Below are positions 30,064-36,615 of a DNA stretch of 36,615 bases, in pieces. Both the position numbers and the translations under genes were made by a program. Position 1 is the stretch's first letter. Every line of letters begins with the position of its first letter. The notes beneath the pieces are model-generated. The model did not search any database, had not been told where the DNA came from, and worked only from the letters and a program-made list of their open reading frames with translations. The stretch comes from Pirellulales bacterium (GTDB lineage Bacteria > Planctomycetota > Planctomycetia > Pirellulales > JAICIG01), in contig DATLUO010000195.1 of NCBI GenBank assembly GCA_035533075.1, forward strand, positions 1 through 36,615, given 5' to 3'.

Positions 30064-30716
30064 CGCGCATCTATTTGTGGTTCTCCATCGGGCTGACGTT
30101 GGCCGCCTGGGCTGCCGCGTTGATTGCCTATCCCTCGCTCCCCCAGCAGGTGCCCACGCACTGGAACATCCGCGGCCAGGTCGATGGCTACGGCGACAAG
30201 AGTTGGGCGACGTTTCTCACGCCGGCGGTCATGTTGGGCCTGTTGGTACTATTCCGGCTTCTTCCCTGGCTGTCGCCCAGGCCGTTCACGCTCGATACCT
30301 TCCGCGGCACCTATGAATTTGTCGTCGTGCTGGTCATGGCGCTGATGGCCTACATCCAGGCCTTGATGCTGTGGGCAGCCTATGCGGGACCGATCGACGT
30401 GGGCCGAGCGCTCGTCGGCGGTTTGTGCCTTTTCTTCGCGCTGATTGGCAATGTGCTCGGCAAGGTGCGGCGGAACTTTTTTGTCGGCGTGCGGACTCCC
30501 TGGACCTTGGCCAGCGAGCGAGTGTGGATCGACACCCATCGTCTGGCTGCCCGGTTGTTCGTCGTCGCCGGGCTGGCAGGTTTCGTGCTTTGTTTGGCGC
30601 TCGGTGGCCCCGTGGCGTTCGCGGGCACGTTAGCGCTCATTATGATTGCGGCTTTTGCACCCGCCCTTTATTCACTGGTCCATTACAAACGGCTCGAGCG
30701 GCAAGGGCTCGTGTAA
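30060..30716 (+). CDS. sdpI: SdpI-family membrane protein (DUF1648)
   Basis: The 218-residue protein has about six membrane segments. An N-terminal DUF1648 part contains PSLPQQVPTHWNIRGQVDGY, and the SdpI signature is VRRNFFVGVRTPWTLASERV. In Bacillus subtilis SdpI confers immunity to the SDP cannibalism toxin and also sequesters SdpR. The start overlaps the sdpR stop by 4 nt, a typical pair. No toxin gene (sdpC) or its processing genes are in the window, so here the pair may sense an envelope signal or an outside toxin. Confidence 0.9.
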   Translation: MTRIYLWFSIGLTLAAWAAALIAYPSLPQQVPTHWNIRGQVDGYGDKSWATFLTPAVMLGLLVLFRLLPWLSPRPFTLDTFRGTYEFVVVLVMALMAYIQALMLWAAYAGPIDVGRALVGGLCLFFALIGNVLGKVRRNFFVGVRTPWTLASERVWIDTHRLAARLFVVAGLAGFVLCLALGGPVAFAGTLALIMIAAFAPALYSLVHYKRLERQGLV

Positions 30717-30804
30717 CGAGCGTCAACTCTCGTTGTTCTACACAAGTCCGAGGTCGCGTCGCGCCCGTTGCGTTTCCCAGTCCCGTAGGGACGTTAGAGT
30801 TTAG

Positions 30805-30824
30805 CCGTGGGCGCGAGCCCACGG
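30805..30824. repeat. GNRA-capped hairpin
   Basis: CCGTGGGC-GCGA-GCCCACGG is a perfect 8-bp stem with a GCGA tetraloop, in the intergenic stretch after sdpI. Confidence 0.5.
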
Positions 30825-30849
30825 AAGAGGGACGCCAACGATCCGCGCA

Positions 30850-30904
30850 GCCGCGTAGCGGCGACAGAGCGCGTGGTGCGATACCTCTGTCGCCGCTACG
30901 CGGC
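30850..30904. repeat. Perfect 20-base inverted repeat between convergent genes
   Basis: GCCGCGTAGCGGCGACAGAG (30850-30869) and its exact reverse complement (30885-30904) are separated by 15 nt. It lies between the 3' ends of sdpI and the udgX gene. There is no T run, but the stem is strong enough to act as a shared transcript end. A partial relative, CGCGTAGCGG, occurs near 7275. Confidence 0.75.
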
Positions 30905-30913
30905 TTGCCTAAT

Positions 30914-31564
30914 CTACCGCATCGGTACTGCCAGGGCCTTTGCTGCCGCCTTCAGGTCGGCAAACAGTTCATCGCGCATCTGGTGCCGGCGCGCTTCGTC
31001 CGGTGCCCTCAGCACCGCCGAGGGATGATAGGTGGCCATGATCCAACTGGCCAGCTCGCTGGGCAACAGCTCGCCTCGTTGTTTGGTGATGCGGAAGGCC
31101 CGACCCAACAGTGCTTGCGCCGCCGTCGCGCCCAGGCAGACGATACCCTGCGGCTCAATCGCTTCGAACTCGGCCGATAGCCACGGCCGGCACGCCGCGA
31201 TTTCGCGCGAGTTGGGCTTGGAGTGCAGCCGTCGCTTGCCGCGAGGCGTCCACTTGAAGTGCTTGACGGCATTGGTCACATAGACCGCGCCCCGATCGAC
31301 GCCCGCCGCGATCAGTCCTTCGTCGAGCAGTCGCCCCGCCGGCCCGACAAACGGGTGCCCCTCGATGTCCTCGCGGTCGCCCGGCTGCTCGCCAACGAAC
31401 ACAATTTTGGCGTGCGCCGAACCTTGGCCAAAAACGGTTTGCGTGGCGTTGCGATACAACTCGCAACCCTGGCAATCGTGCGCCGCACGGGCCAGTGCCG
31501 CCAACGTTTTGCTCGCCGGCAGAAAATCCGCCGCGGAACGGGTCGCGATTGGTCGTGCGGTCAT
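30914..31564 (-). CDS. udgX: UdgX-type uracil-DNA glycosylase
   Basis: The 216-residue protein has the iron-sulfur uracil-DNA glycosylase fold: Cys31-x2-Cys34, GEQPGDREDIEGHPFVGPAG (58-77), Cys125 and Cys143, and the HPSAVLR motif (170-176). The insertion HFKWTPRGKRRLHSKP contains the KRRLH loop (110-114). That loop defines UdgX, whose His attacks the sugar after uracil release and leaves the enzyme covalently bound to DNA. His114 is the predicted residue. The gene lies 7 nt downstream of the charged membrane protein on the same strand. A plain family 4 enzyme would lack this loop. Confidence 0.92.
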   Translation of the reverse strand: MTARPIATRSAADFLPASKTLAALARAAHDCQGCELYRNATQTVFGQGSAHAKIVFVGEQPGDREDIEGHPFVGPAGRLLDEGLIAAGVDRGAVYVTNAVKHFKWTPRGKRRLHSKPNSREIAACRPWLSAEFEAIEPQGIVCLGATAAQALLGRAFRITKQRGELLPSELASWIMATYHPSAVLRAPDEARRHQMRDELFADLKAAAKALAVPMR

Positions 31565-31571
31565 GGCATCG

Positions 31572-32999
31572 TTAGCGGGTCTTCACCTGCCGGCGCTGGC
31601 TGGCAATCCAATCTTTGCCAAAGGCCGAGCTCAGGTCGGACAGGGCCCGATCGATTTTGGAGGGCGAGGGATGTCCCGCTTGTTCGCAGGCCACGCCTTG
31701 CTCGGCAAGCTGCTTGGTCTTGCCCTCCCATTTGCCCGACGAAAGGCCGTAGGCCAGCGCCGACAAGTACCAGACCCGCGCGTCGTTCGGCCGCTCGCGC
31801 TGCAAGCGGCGAAGCACCTCGTAAGACTGCGAATAGTGGCCTTCGCGCAACAGCCCGGCGGCGAGTTTCAACGTGGCCTCGTCGGCCGGATCGGCATCGG
31901 CCGCACTCAGATCGGCATCGCTGGATTCGGAAGCCGACGGCGCCAGATCGCTGGCAATGGGCATCTCGCTGCCCGACACACGCTCGTTGAGCATCTTGAA
32001 CTCTTCTTTCAGGTCCGCCACCGTCTGCTCGAGCCGACTGAACTTGGAGGGCAACCTGGCCACCTCGTCGACCTCGCGCTCCAGGTCGGTCATTTTTCTT
32101 TGCAGCGTGTGTACCACGGGCGGCGTCTTATCTTCGTTCGTGGTCAGTTGGTCGATGCGGCCTCCAAGCAGGTCGAGCCGATGCGCAAGGTGCTCCAGCT
32201 CTTTCTTGAACGTGTCGGCGTCTTTGGCCGAATTGAAACCGGGGATCTCCGATGCGGAAGCTCCACCTTCGTTGCCGCCGGAGCTCTTACTCTTGTCGCC
32301 GCCCGATTTGCCACCGCTCTTGCCACCCTTGTCTCCCTTGTCTCCCTTGTCGCTTTTGTCGGACGATTTGTCCTGCTTATCGGATTTCGAGGAACCGAAA
32401 AAGGCAGAGTATCCCCAGGCGCCGCCCACGCCGCAGACGAGTGCCAATATGGCAGTCATGATCAGCGTCTTCCAGTTGAGCTGGCTACCGGCCTGTTGGT
32501 GATTCCTTTTCTTCGTACGCCGCCGCCGGTCGTCGTCTCGCTGGTCGTCCTGATTGCGGCCGCGCGGGCGATCGTCTTTTCCGTTTCGATCTTTGTGGCC
32601 CTGCACTTCTTGCTTGCTCTGGCCTTTGCCTTGTTTGTCGTTGTCGTCCTGTTTCGAGTCGTCGTCTTTCTTGTCCTGTTCGCCGTCCTGCTTCTTTTGC
32701 CCCCGGTCACCCTTTTTCTGCTGACTGCCTTGTTCTCTGACAACGTCGCCGCCGCTCTCGACGCGATCGTCGGGCGGTAGCGGCGGGAGGTGCGAGGTCT
32801 GGTAGCTCACCACCTGCTCCGGAGGCACGCGCAGCTCGGCCGGCGAACTGACCGCGGGATCATTGGTGTTCACCGACGTAGCGCCGGGTTGGCCGCCTTT
32901 GCGGTCATTCGCTTCTCCACCTTTGTTCGGCTCTCCTTGCCGTCCGCGCGCCGGCTTCCCTTCCGACTGCGATCGTCCTTTCTCCTTGTCGCCTGACAT
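31572..32999 (-). CDS. Charged low-complexity membrane protein with coiled coil and TPR-like tail
   Basis: The 475-residue protein is not recognised by family. Residues 1-150 are extremely polar (Lys, Asp, Gln, Gly, Arg), with repeats such as QKKGDRGQKKQDGEQDKKDD. One membrane segment follows (about 165-190, LIMTAILALVCGVGGAWGYS). A second Lys/Ser/Asp/Gly tract is made of DKSDKGDKGDKGGKSGG units. A coiled coil (about 250-345) and a TPR-like tail (EGHYSQSYEVLRRLQRERPN, DARVWYLSALAYGLSSGKWE) end the chain. ATG 32999 is chosen for its AAGGGGA ribosome site. It sits just upstream of the udgX gene and is divergent from the RND adaptor gene. A scaffold role at the membrane is possible but unproven. 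Confidence 0.7.
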   Translation of the reverse strand: MSGDKEKGRSQSEGKPARGRQGEPNKGGEANDRKGGQPGATSVNTNDPAVSSPAELRVPPEQVVSYQTSHLPPLPPDDRVESGGDVVREQGSQQKKGDRGQKKQDGEQDKKDDDSKQDDNDKQGKGQSKQEVQGHKDRNGKDDRPRGRNQDDQRDDDRRRRTKKRNHQQAGSQLNWKTLIMTAILALVCGVGGAWGYSAFFGSSKSDKQDKSSDKSDKGDKGDKGGKSGGKSGGDKSKSSGGNEGGASASEIPGFNSAKDADTFKKELEHLAHRLDLLGGRIDQLTTNEDKTPPVVHTLQRKMTDLEREVDEVARLPSKFSRLEQTVADLKEEFKMLNERVSGSEMPIASDLAPSASESSDADLSAADADPADEATLKLAAGLLREGHYSQSYEVLRRLQRERPNDARVWYLSALAYGLSSGKWEGKTKQLAEQGVACEQAGHPSPSKIDRALSDLSSAFGKDWIASQRRQVKTR

Positions 33000-33283
33000 A
33001 TCGTCCCCTTTCATGGTCAAAACGACCTACCCTAGTGCAAATCTTAAGCCTGAAAGCCGTCGAACCTAAAAGTATGATCGCGGCAAAGCTGTGGCGTTGA
33101 AATGGCATCGAATCTGACACCGTGGTCGCGGGGCGGGCATGTCGTTCTCATTTTTCGCGGGACTTTTCCGGTGCCGGAAACACGGCGCGACAATTGCAGT
33201 AAACCGCCGCGGAACGGAACTCAGGCCGTTACGTTGAACCGCGCGAACCGCCTTTTGGGACGATCTTTTCGAGGGCGACGATC

Positions 33284-34768
33284 TTGGCCTCTTTTGTTGA
33301 ACGGAACGACCCGCGCCGCGTGCCGTCGAACGGCACGCCGGCTTCTTCGATCACGGGGAGCCGTCGCTGGCCCTCGTGGGCCTTGGCCATCGCGCTGCTG
33401 GCCTTTGCCGGAATCGGCCTGATCTACGCCTGGAACGCCTACGCCGGCCAATCGCCGCGAGGTCAGCCAAATGATGGCCATTCAGCTAATCAATCGGACG
33501 ACGAAGACGACTCCGACGGCGATTCCGACGAGGAAGACAGGGCGCGGCTCAAAGTGAAAGTCGTCCATCCGCAGAAGGGGGGTCTGGTGCGGACGTCGAC
33601 GCAACCGGGCGTGCTGCACGCCTTCCAGTATGCCGATCTCTACGCCAAGGCTTCGGGCTATCTGACGGCCCAAGCGGTCGACATCGGCGACACCGTCGAG
33701 CGCGGGCAGTTGCTGGCCGAAATCTTCGATCCCGAAGTGCAGCAGCGGGCCGAAGAAGCGGCGGCGGCCGTCGAACAGGCCAAAGCCGACATCGAGTTGG
33801 CCGCGGCGCGCGTCGTGGCCGCCGAGGCCGAGGTGACGGCCGCCGAGGCGCTCGTCACCCAGCGCAAGGCACAAGTGGGCAAATACGCGGCCGCCCGCAA
33901 GTTCCGCGAAAAAGAGTATATCCGCTATATCGAGCTGACCCACCAGCGAGCCATCGATTATCGACTCTCGGACGAAAAGCAGGATGAATACGAATCGGCC
34001 CTGTCGGCCGAAAAAGAGGCCGAGGCGGCGGTCAAAACGGCCGAGGCCGATTTGCAACGAGCGAGGGCCGAGGTGGTGCGTGCCAAGGCCGCCGTGGCCT
34101 CGGCCAGGGCCAACCTGCGCGTCCGCGAGGCCGCCGAGAAAACTGCCCAGATCATGGCCGAATACCTGCAGTTGACTTCGCCTTACAATGGCGTGATCAC
34201 CAACCGCAATTACCACCGCGGCGCCTTTGTTCGCTCGGCCGATCAGGGCGAACAGCCGCCGTTGCTGTCGGTCGCGCGCACCGACCTGATGCGCGTGGTC
34301 GTTTACGTCCGCGATCAGGATGTGCCCTTCCTGGACCGGGGCGACAAGGCGGTCGTGCGCATCGACGCCCTGCGCGGCGAGGAGTTTCGCGGCGAAGTCG
34401 CCCGATACTCCGAATACGAAGACGCGGCGAACCGGACGATGCGGGCCGAAATCGACCTGCCGAACCCCACGGGCAGGCTGCGCGAAGGGATGTATGGCGC
34501 CGTGACCATCTTGCTGGAGCCGCCGACCGATCACTTGACGGTCCCGTCGGGGGCACTGCACGAGCGCACTCAGCAAGGCGAGGGGACCGTGTATGTCGTC
34601 GAGGGACACACCGCGCATGAAACGAAGGTCCGTGTCGGTCGCGACGACGGCATTCGGGCCGAGGTCACGGGCGGACTGAGCGAAGACGATTCCGTGGTCG
34701 TTTCCTACAGCGGCTCGCTGGAAGACGGCGAACCGGTCGATGCGGAGTCGGCGGAGGAGGAATCGTAG
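33284..34768 (+). CDS. RND/HlyD-type periplasmic adaptor protein
   Basis: The 494-residue membrane-fusion protein has an N-terminal membrane anchor (about residues 30-50, ALAIALLAFAGIGLIYAWNA) and an acidic linker of Asp, Glu and Ser. A lipoyl-like part follows (YADLYAKASGYLTAQAVDIG then DTVERGQLLAEIFD). A long Ala/Glu-rich coiled-coil hairpin spans about 150-285. The second lipoyl half contains LQLTSPYNGVITNRNYHRGA. The barrel domain follows, with VVYVRDQDVPFLDRGDKAV and LPNPTGRLREGMYGAVTI. It would link an inner-membrane pump to an outer-membrane channel, but no pump gene is in the window. The start is TTG 33284, and GTG 33320 is an alternative. Confidence 0.88.
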   Translation: MASFVERNDPRRVPSNGTPASSITGSRRWPSWALAIALLAFAGIGLIYAWNAYAGQSPRGQPNDGHSANQSDDEDDSDGDSDEEDRARLKVKVVHPQKGGLVRTSTQPGVLHAFQYADLYAKASGYLTAQAVDIGDTVERGQLLAEIFDPEVQQRAEEAAAAVEQAKADIELAAARVVAAEAEVTAAEALVTQRKAQVGKYAAARKFREKEYIRYIELTHQRAIDYRLSDEKQDEYESALSAEKEAEAAVKTAEADLQRARAEVVRAKAAVASARANLRVREAAEKTAQIMAEYLQLTSPYNGVITNRNYHRGAFVRSADQGEQPPLLSVARTDLMRVVVYVRDQDVPFLDRGDKAVVRIDALRGEEFRGEVARYSEYEDAANRTMRAEIDLPNPTGRLREGMYGAVTILLEPPTDHLTVPSGALHERTQQGEGTVYVVEGHTAHETKVRVGRDDGIRAEVTGGLSEDDSVVVSYSGSLEDGEPVDAESAEEES

Positions 34769-34770
34769 TG

Positions 34771-34910
34771 ATGGCAGGCGGTGGCTGGGGAAAAGCGTGT
34801 CCGCAAACCGGATCGAATCTGGCCAAGCTCTGCCCAGCCACCACCGTTCGCTCTCTACAATGGTGGGCCGGGGTGGGCCGGCGCTCGCAAGCTCGCTCGC
34901 TCCCCCCTAC
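34771..34910. repeat. Family B palindrome followed by a half family A repeat
   Basis: ATGGCAGGCGGTGGCTGGGG through GATCGAATCTGGCCAAGCTC and TGCCCAGCCACC (34771-34845) closely matches the interior of 26106-26201. Next comes a partial family A arm with the tandem GGTGGGCCGGGGTGGGCCGG and GCTCGCAAGCTCGCT (34861-34910). No gene is present between the convergent neighbours. The end touches the PDZ gene's stop region. Confidence 0.75.
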
Positions 34911-35812
34911 TTCTTCAACCCCTCAATCGACTTGCGCAGCTCGTCGATCTGACGGTTCAGGTCGTCCAGCCGCTTGTTCAGCCGAGATTCCAGGTCGTGG
35001 CGGGCTTGCGGAGGCCATGCCGGCGGAGCCATCACGGGCTCTCCGGGCGGGGGCACCGGCGGTAACCCGCCCACGTCGAACGACCCGAATCCCAACATGC
35101 GCTCGGCAAACTGCCGGGCTTCACGCGGAAGCTTTTCAAGAGAGTCCTCGACGGCTTCCCATTTCTTGTCGCCCTGTCGCACAGTGACCTTGGCCGGCTT
35201 GTCGCCCTGCTTTTCGATGGTCACCGTCATATCGTCGGGCAAGGCCGGAGCAATCGAAGCGCCCGGCGGAAGCACCATGCCCGGATGGAAAAAGCGGAAG
35301 TTCATGGGCGCGGGTCCGCGTCCCAAGCGTTCCACCCACTGCCGAAGGGAACGTTGATCTTGCTCAAGAGGCGCGATCGCTTCGGGCCGCGGCGCAGGCT
35401 TGAGCGACAGCGTCTGCTTGCGACCCGCGCGTAGGTAATCAATCTTGACTTCCTCGTCGCCGGCGCGCCCCACGGCGGCGGCGAGCGATTGCGGGTCGGC
35501 GACCGGATGGCCGTTCACGGCGAAGATCACGTCGAACGCCTTGAGTCCCGCCTTCTGGGCCGGGCTGTCGGCGACCACTTCGTCAATCAGCACGCCTTGA
35601 CCCTCGGGCAGATCGAGTTGGGCCTGCAACAGTTCCGGCACCTCCACGCAGCGCACGCCGATCCAATAATCGCCCCGCTCTGGTTTGGCCTGTTCGTCTC
35701 CCTCCGCCGCCAGCGCCGACGGCGCGAAAAGCTGGGCCGAAATGGGCACGGCCACGACCGTCAACGCCACCGCACACAACAACTGCAACCCTACGTTTCG
35801 TGACGACCGCAT
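34907..35812 (-). CDS. Secreted PDZ-domain protein
   Basis: The 301-residue protein has a signal peptide (LLCAVALTVVAVPISAQLFA), then one PDZ domain (about 45-130) with YWIGVRCVEVPELLQAQLDL, GVLIDEVVADSPAQKAGLKA, FDVIFAVNGHPV and KIDYLRAGRKQTLSL. The rest is Pro-rich, with a beta-like stretch DDMTVTIEKQGDKPAKVTVR and a C-terminal coiled coil (SRLNKRLDDLNRQIDELRKS). There is no protease domain, so this is a PDZ protein and not a DegP/HtrA enzyme. It lies 13 nt downstream of the anti-sigma-like gene. The pair may be an envelope-stress module in which PDZ binding senses exposed C termini. Confidence 0.85.
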   Translation of the reverse strand: MRSSRNVGLQLLCAVALTVVAVPISAQLFAPSALAAEGDEQAKPERGDYWIGVRCVEVPELLQAQLDLPEGQGVLIDEVVADSPAQKAGLKAFDVIFAVNGHPVADPQSLAAAVGRAGDEEVKIDYLRAGRKQTLSLKPAPRPEAIAPLEQDQRSLRQWVERLGRGPAPMNFRFFHPGMVLPPGASIAPALPDDMTVTIEKQGDKPAKVTVRQGDKKWEAVEDSLEKLPREARQFAERMLGFGSFDVGGLPPVPPPGEPVMAPPAWPPQARHDLESRLNKRLDDLNRQIDELRKSIEGLKK

Positions 35813-35825
35813 ACCGCTCTCCTTA

Positions 35826-36548
35826 TTATTGATAGCTCTGATTGTCGACCGGCCGCACTTCGACCTGATCGACCGGCACCACCACCCGGCGGCCGTCGCC
35901 CAGCCGATAAGGCACCAGCCGCCGCTGCTGCTGAACGCGATGCCCCAACCGCTCCAACGCCCGCCGCACGTCGTCGGGCATCGCCGACGGCTGAGTCAAC
36001 ACCCAGCCACCGTCGAGCTCGTCGCCCGCCGCCACGGGCACTTGAATCGCGTCGGCGGCCCGTGATTGGCCGCCGACGGCCAGCCTGGCATCGGAGTTCA
36101 GGCCCTGTTCCGGTAAGCCCGACCCGCTGCCGGCCGGATTCGTGTTTTGTCCGTTTCCGACCACATTCAGTGGCGGCTGACCGGCCGGCGCCATCTGCCC
36201 GGCCTTGCCGGCATCGCGCACCCACACGCCCAGCGTAAAGGCAAAAACGACACTGGCCGCCATGGCCAGCATCGTGCCCCATTTCCGCAGATTCCCGAGC
36301 GTCCGGCGGGCAGGACGGACAACATCGATGCTTTTCGTCGCGAAAGCCGGGGGCACCGCCTCGTGCGTGGTCAAATCGCCGAGCACCTTCGACCAACTCT
36401 GTGCTTCCAGAAACGCCAGGGCGCAACGTCGCCACCCGTCGGGTTCGCGTTCGCACCAGGCAAGCAACTCCCGCCGCTGGCCCTCATCGAGTTCGCCGTC
36501 GACCAACAGGTCGAGCAACGTTTGTTTGTCGGCGTTGAAATCGGTCAT
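35826..36548 (-). CDS. Anti-sigma-factor-like membrane protein
   Basis: The 240-residue protein starts with an acidic helical part, DKQTLLDLLVDGELDEGQRR, and ELLAWCEREPDGWRRCALAF, the pattern of planctomycete anti-sigma factors. Next come a membrane span (about 93-112, GTMLAMAASVVFAFTLGVWV) and an extracytoplasmic domain rich in Gly, Asn and Gln. It ends with a folded section (VVPVDQVEVRPVDNQSYQ). There is no HxxxCxxC zinc motif. ATG 36548 is chosen over TTG 36557. It precedes the PDZ gene by 13 nt and should follow a sigma factor gene that begins beyond the window edge. Confidence 0.75.
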   Translation of the reverse strand: MTDFNADKQTLLDLLVDGELDEGQRRELLAWCEREPDGWRRCALAFLEAQSWSKVLGDLTTHEAVPPAFATKSIDVVRPARRTLGNLRKWGTMLAMAASVVFAFTLGVWVRDAGKAGQMAPAGQPPLNVVGNGQNTNPAGSGSGLPEQGLNSDARLAVGGQSRAADAIQVPVAAGDELDGGWVLTQPSAMPDDVRRALERLGHRVQQQRRLVPYRLGDGRRVVVPVDQVEVRPVDNQSYQ

Positions 36549-36563
36549 AGTCGTCAATCCAGT

Positions 36564-36615
36564 TCACGCGGAAGTGGGGCGGCCTTCCCAGGCCGTCTGG
36601 CGTGAGCGACGGCCT
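36564..36615 (-). CDS. Possible 3' end of an upstream gene (partial)
   Basis: On the minus strand an open frame enters at the window edge, reads GRRSRQTAWEGRPTSA and stops at 36564, 16 nt before the anti-sigma-like gene. An ECF sigma factor gene would be expected here, but 16 codons are too few to identify one. Confidence 0.3.
   Translation of the reverse strand, partial: GRRSRQTAWEGRPTSA

Overview
The window is a high-GC bacterial chromosome segment that most resembles a planctomycete, probably a Pirellulales-like lineage. The support is indirect: a secreted PQQ-repeat protein opening with a WPGWRGPRGDG-type motif, a Tat-exported Gfo/Idh/MocA oxidoreductase, a carbamoyltransferase/SxtJ/DUF5989 cassette, a DUF4384 protein, a PDZ plus anti-sigma pair, and many palindromic intergenic repeats. 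No rRNA, tRNA, CRISPR array or transposase gene was seen. Family names rest on motifs read by eye, not on database searches.

Layout. 16-7220 (+) is a compact flagellar operon: fliI, fliJ, a MotE-like chaperone, fliK, flgD and an enlarged flgE carrying a duplicated extra domain. 7526-8812 is a secreted beta-propeller protein. 8987-10827 (-) holds a VOC protein, a BNR/Asp-box propeller and a MoaD/ThiS-like protein ending in Gly-Gly, the last two overlapping by ATGA. A TetR regulator is divergent from them. 11841-12417 (-) is a toxin/antitoxin-like pair whose toxin-like gene is frameshifted. 12593-15991 (-) is a SWIM-SNF2 helicase. 16266-18767 (+) is the carbamoyltransferase, SxtJ and DUF5989 cassette, followed by a NUDIX hydrolase. 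Then come a BON protein (-), a small winged-helix-like protein (+), a B12-binding radical SAM protein (-) and a single-domain response regulator (+).

22.9-28.0 kb is a decaying accessory zone. Two minus-strand genes, one unknown and one DUF4384, each lie behind a good match to a sigma-54 (-24/-12) promoter. One of these has an upstream TGCGACA-N3-TGTCGCA activator-type palindrome. Next to them are the remains of a histidine kinase and an NtrC-type activator from which the catalytic cores have been deleted. A second copy of the same palindrome lies upstream of those remnants. The zone ends with a cyanophycin synthetase cut at its 5' end by a short inverted-repeat element, frameshifted, and fused in frame to the tail of a TolC-type efflux protein. 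Several elements here are palindromes nested inside palindromes.

28.0-36.6 kb returns to ordinary genes: the Gfo/Idh/MocA oxidoreductase, an sdpR-sdpI autorepressor/membrane pair with a near-consensus promoter overlapped by an 8+8 bp operator-like repeat, a UdgX-type uracil-DNA glycosylase with the KRRLH loop, a charged coiled-coil membrane protein, an RND adaptor, a PDZ protein and an anti-sigma-factor-like protein. The best candidates for undescribed biology are the MoaD-GG/BNR pair, the carbamoyltransferase/SxtJ/DUF5989 cassette, the sigma-54 locus with its broken regulator, and the nested palindromes.
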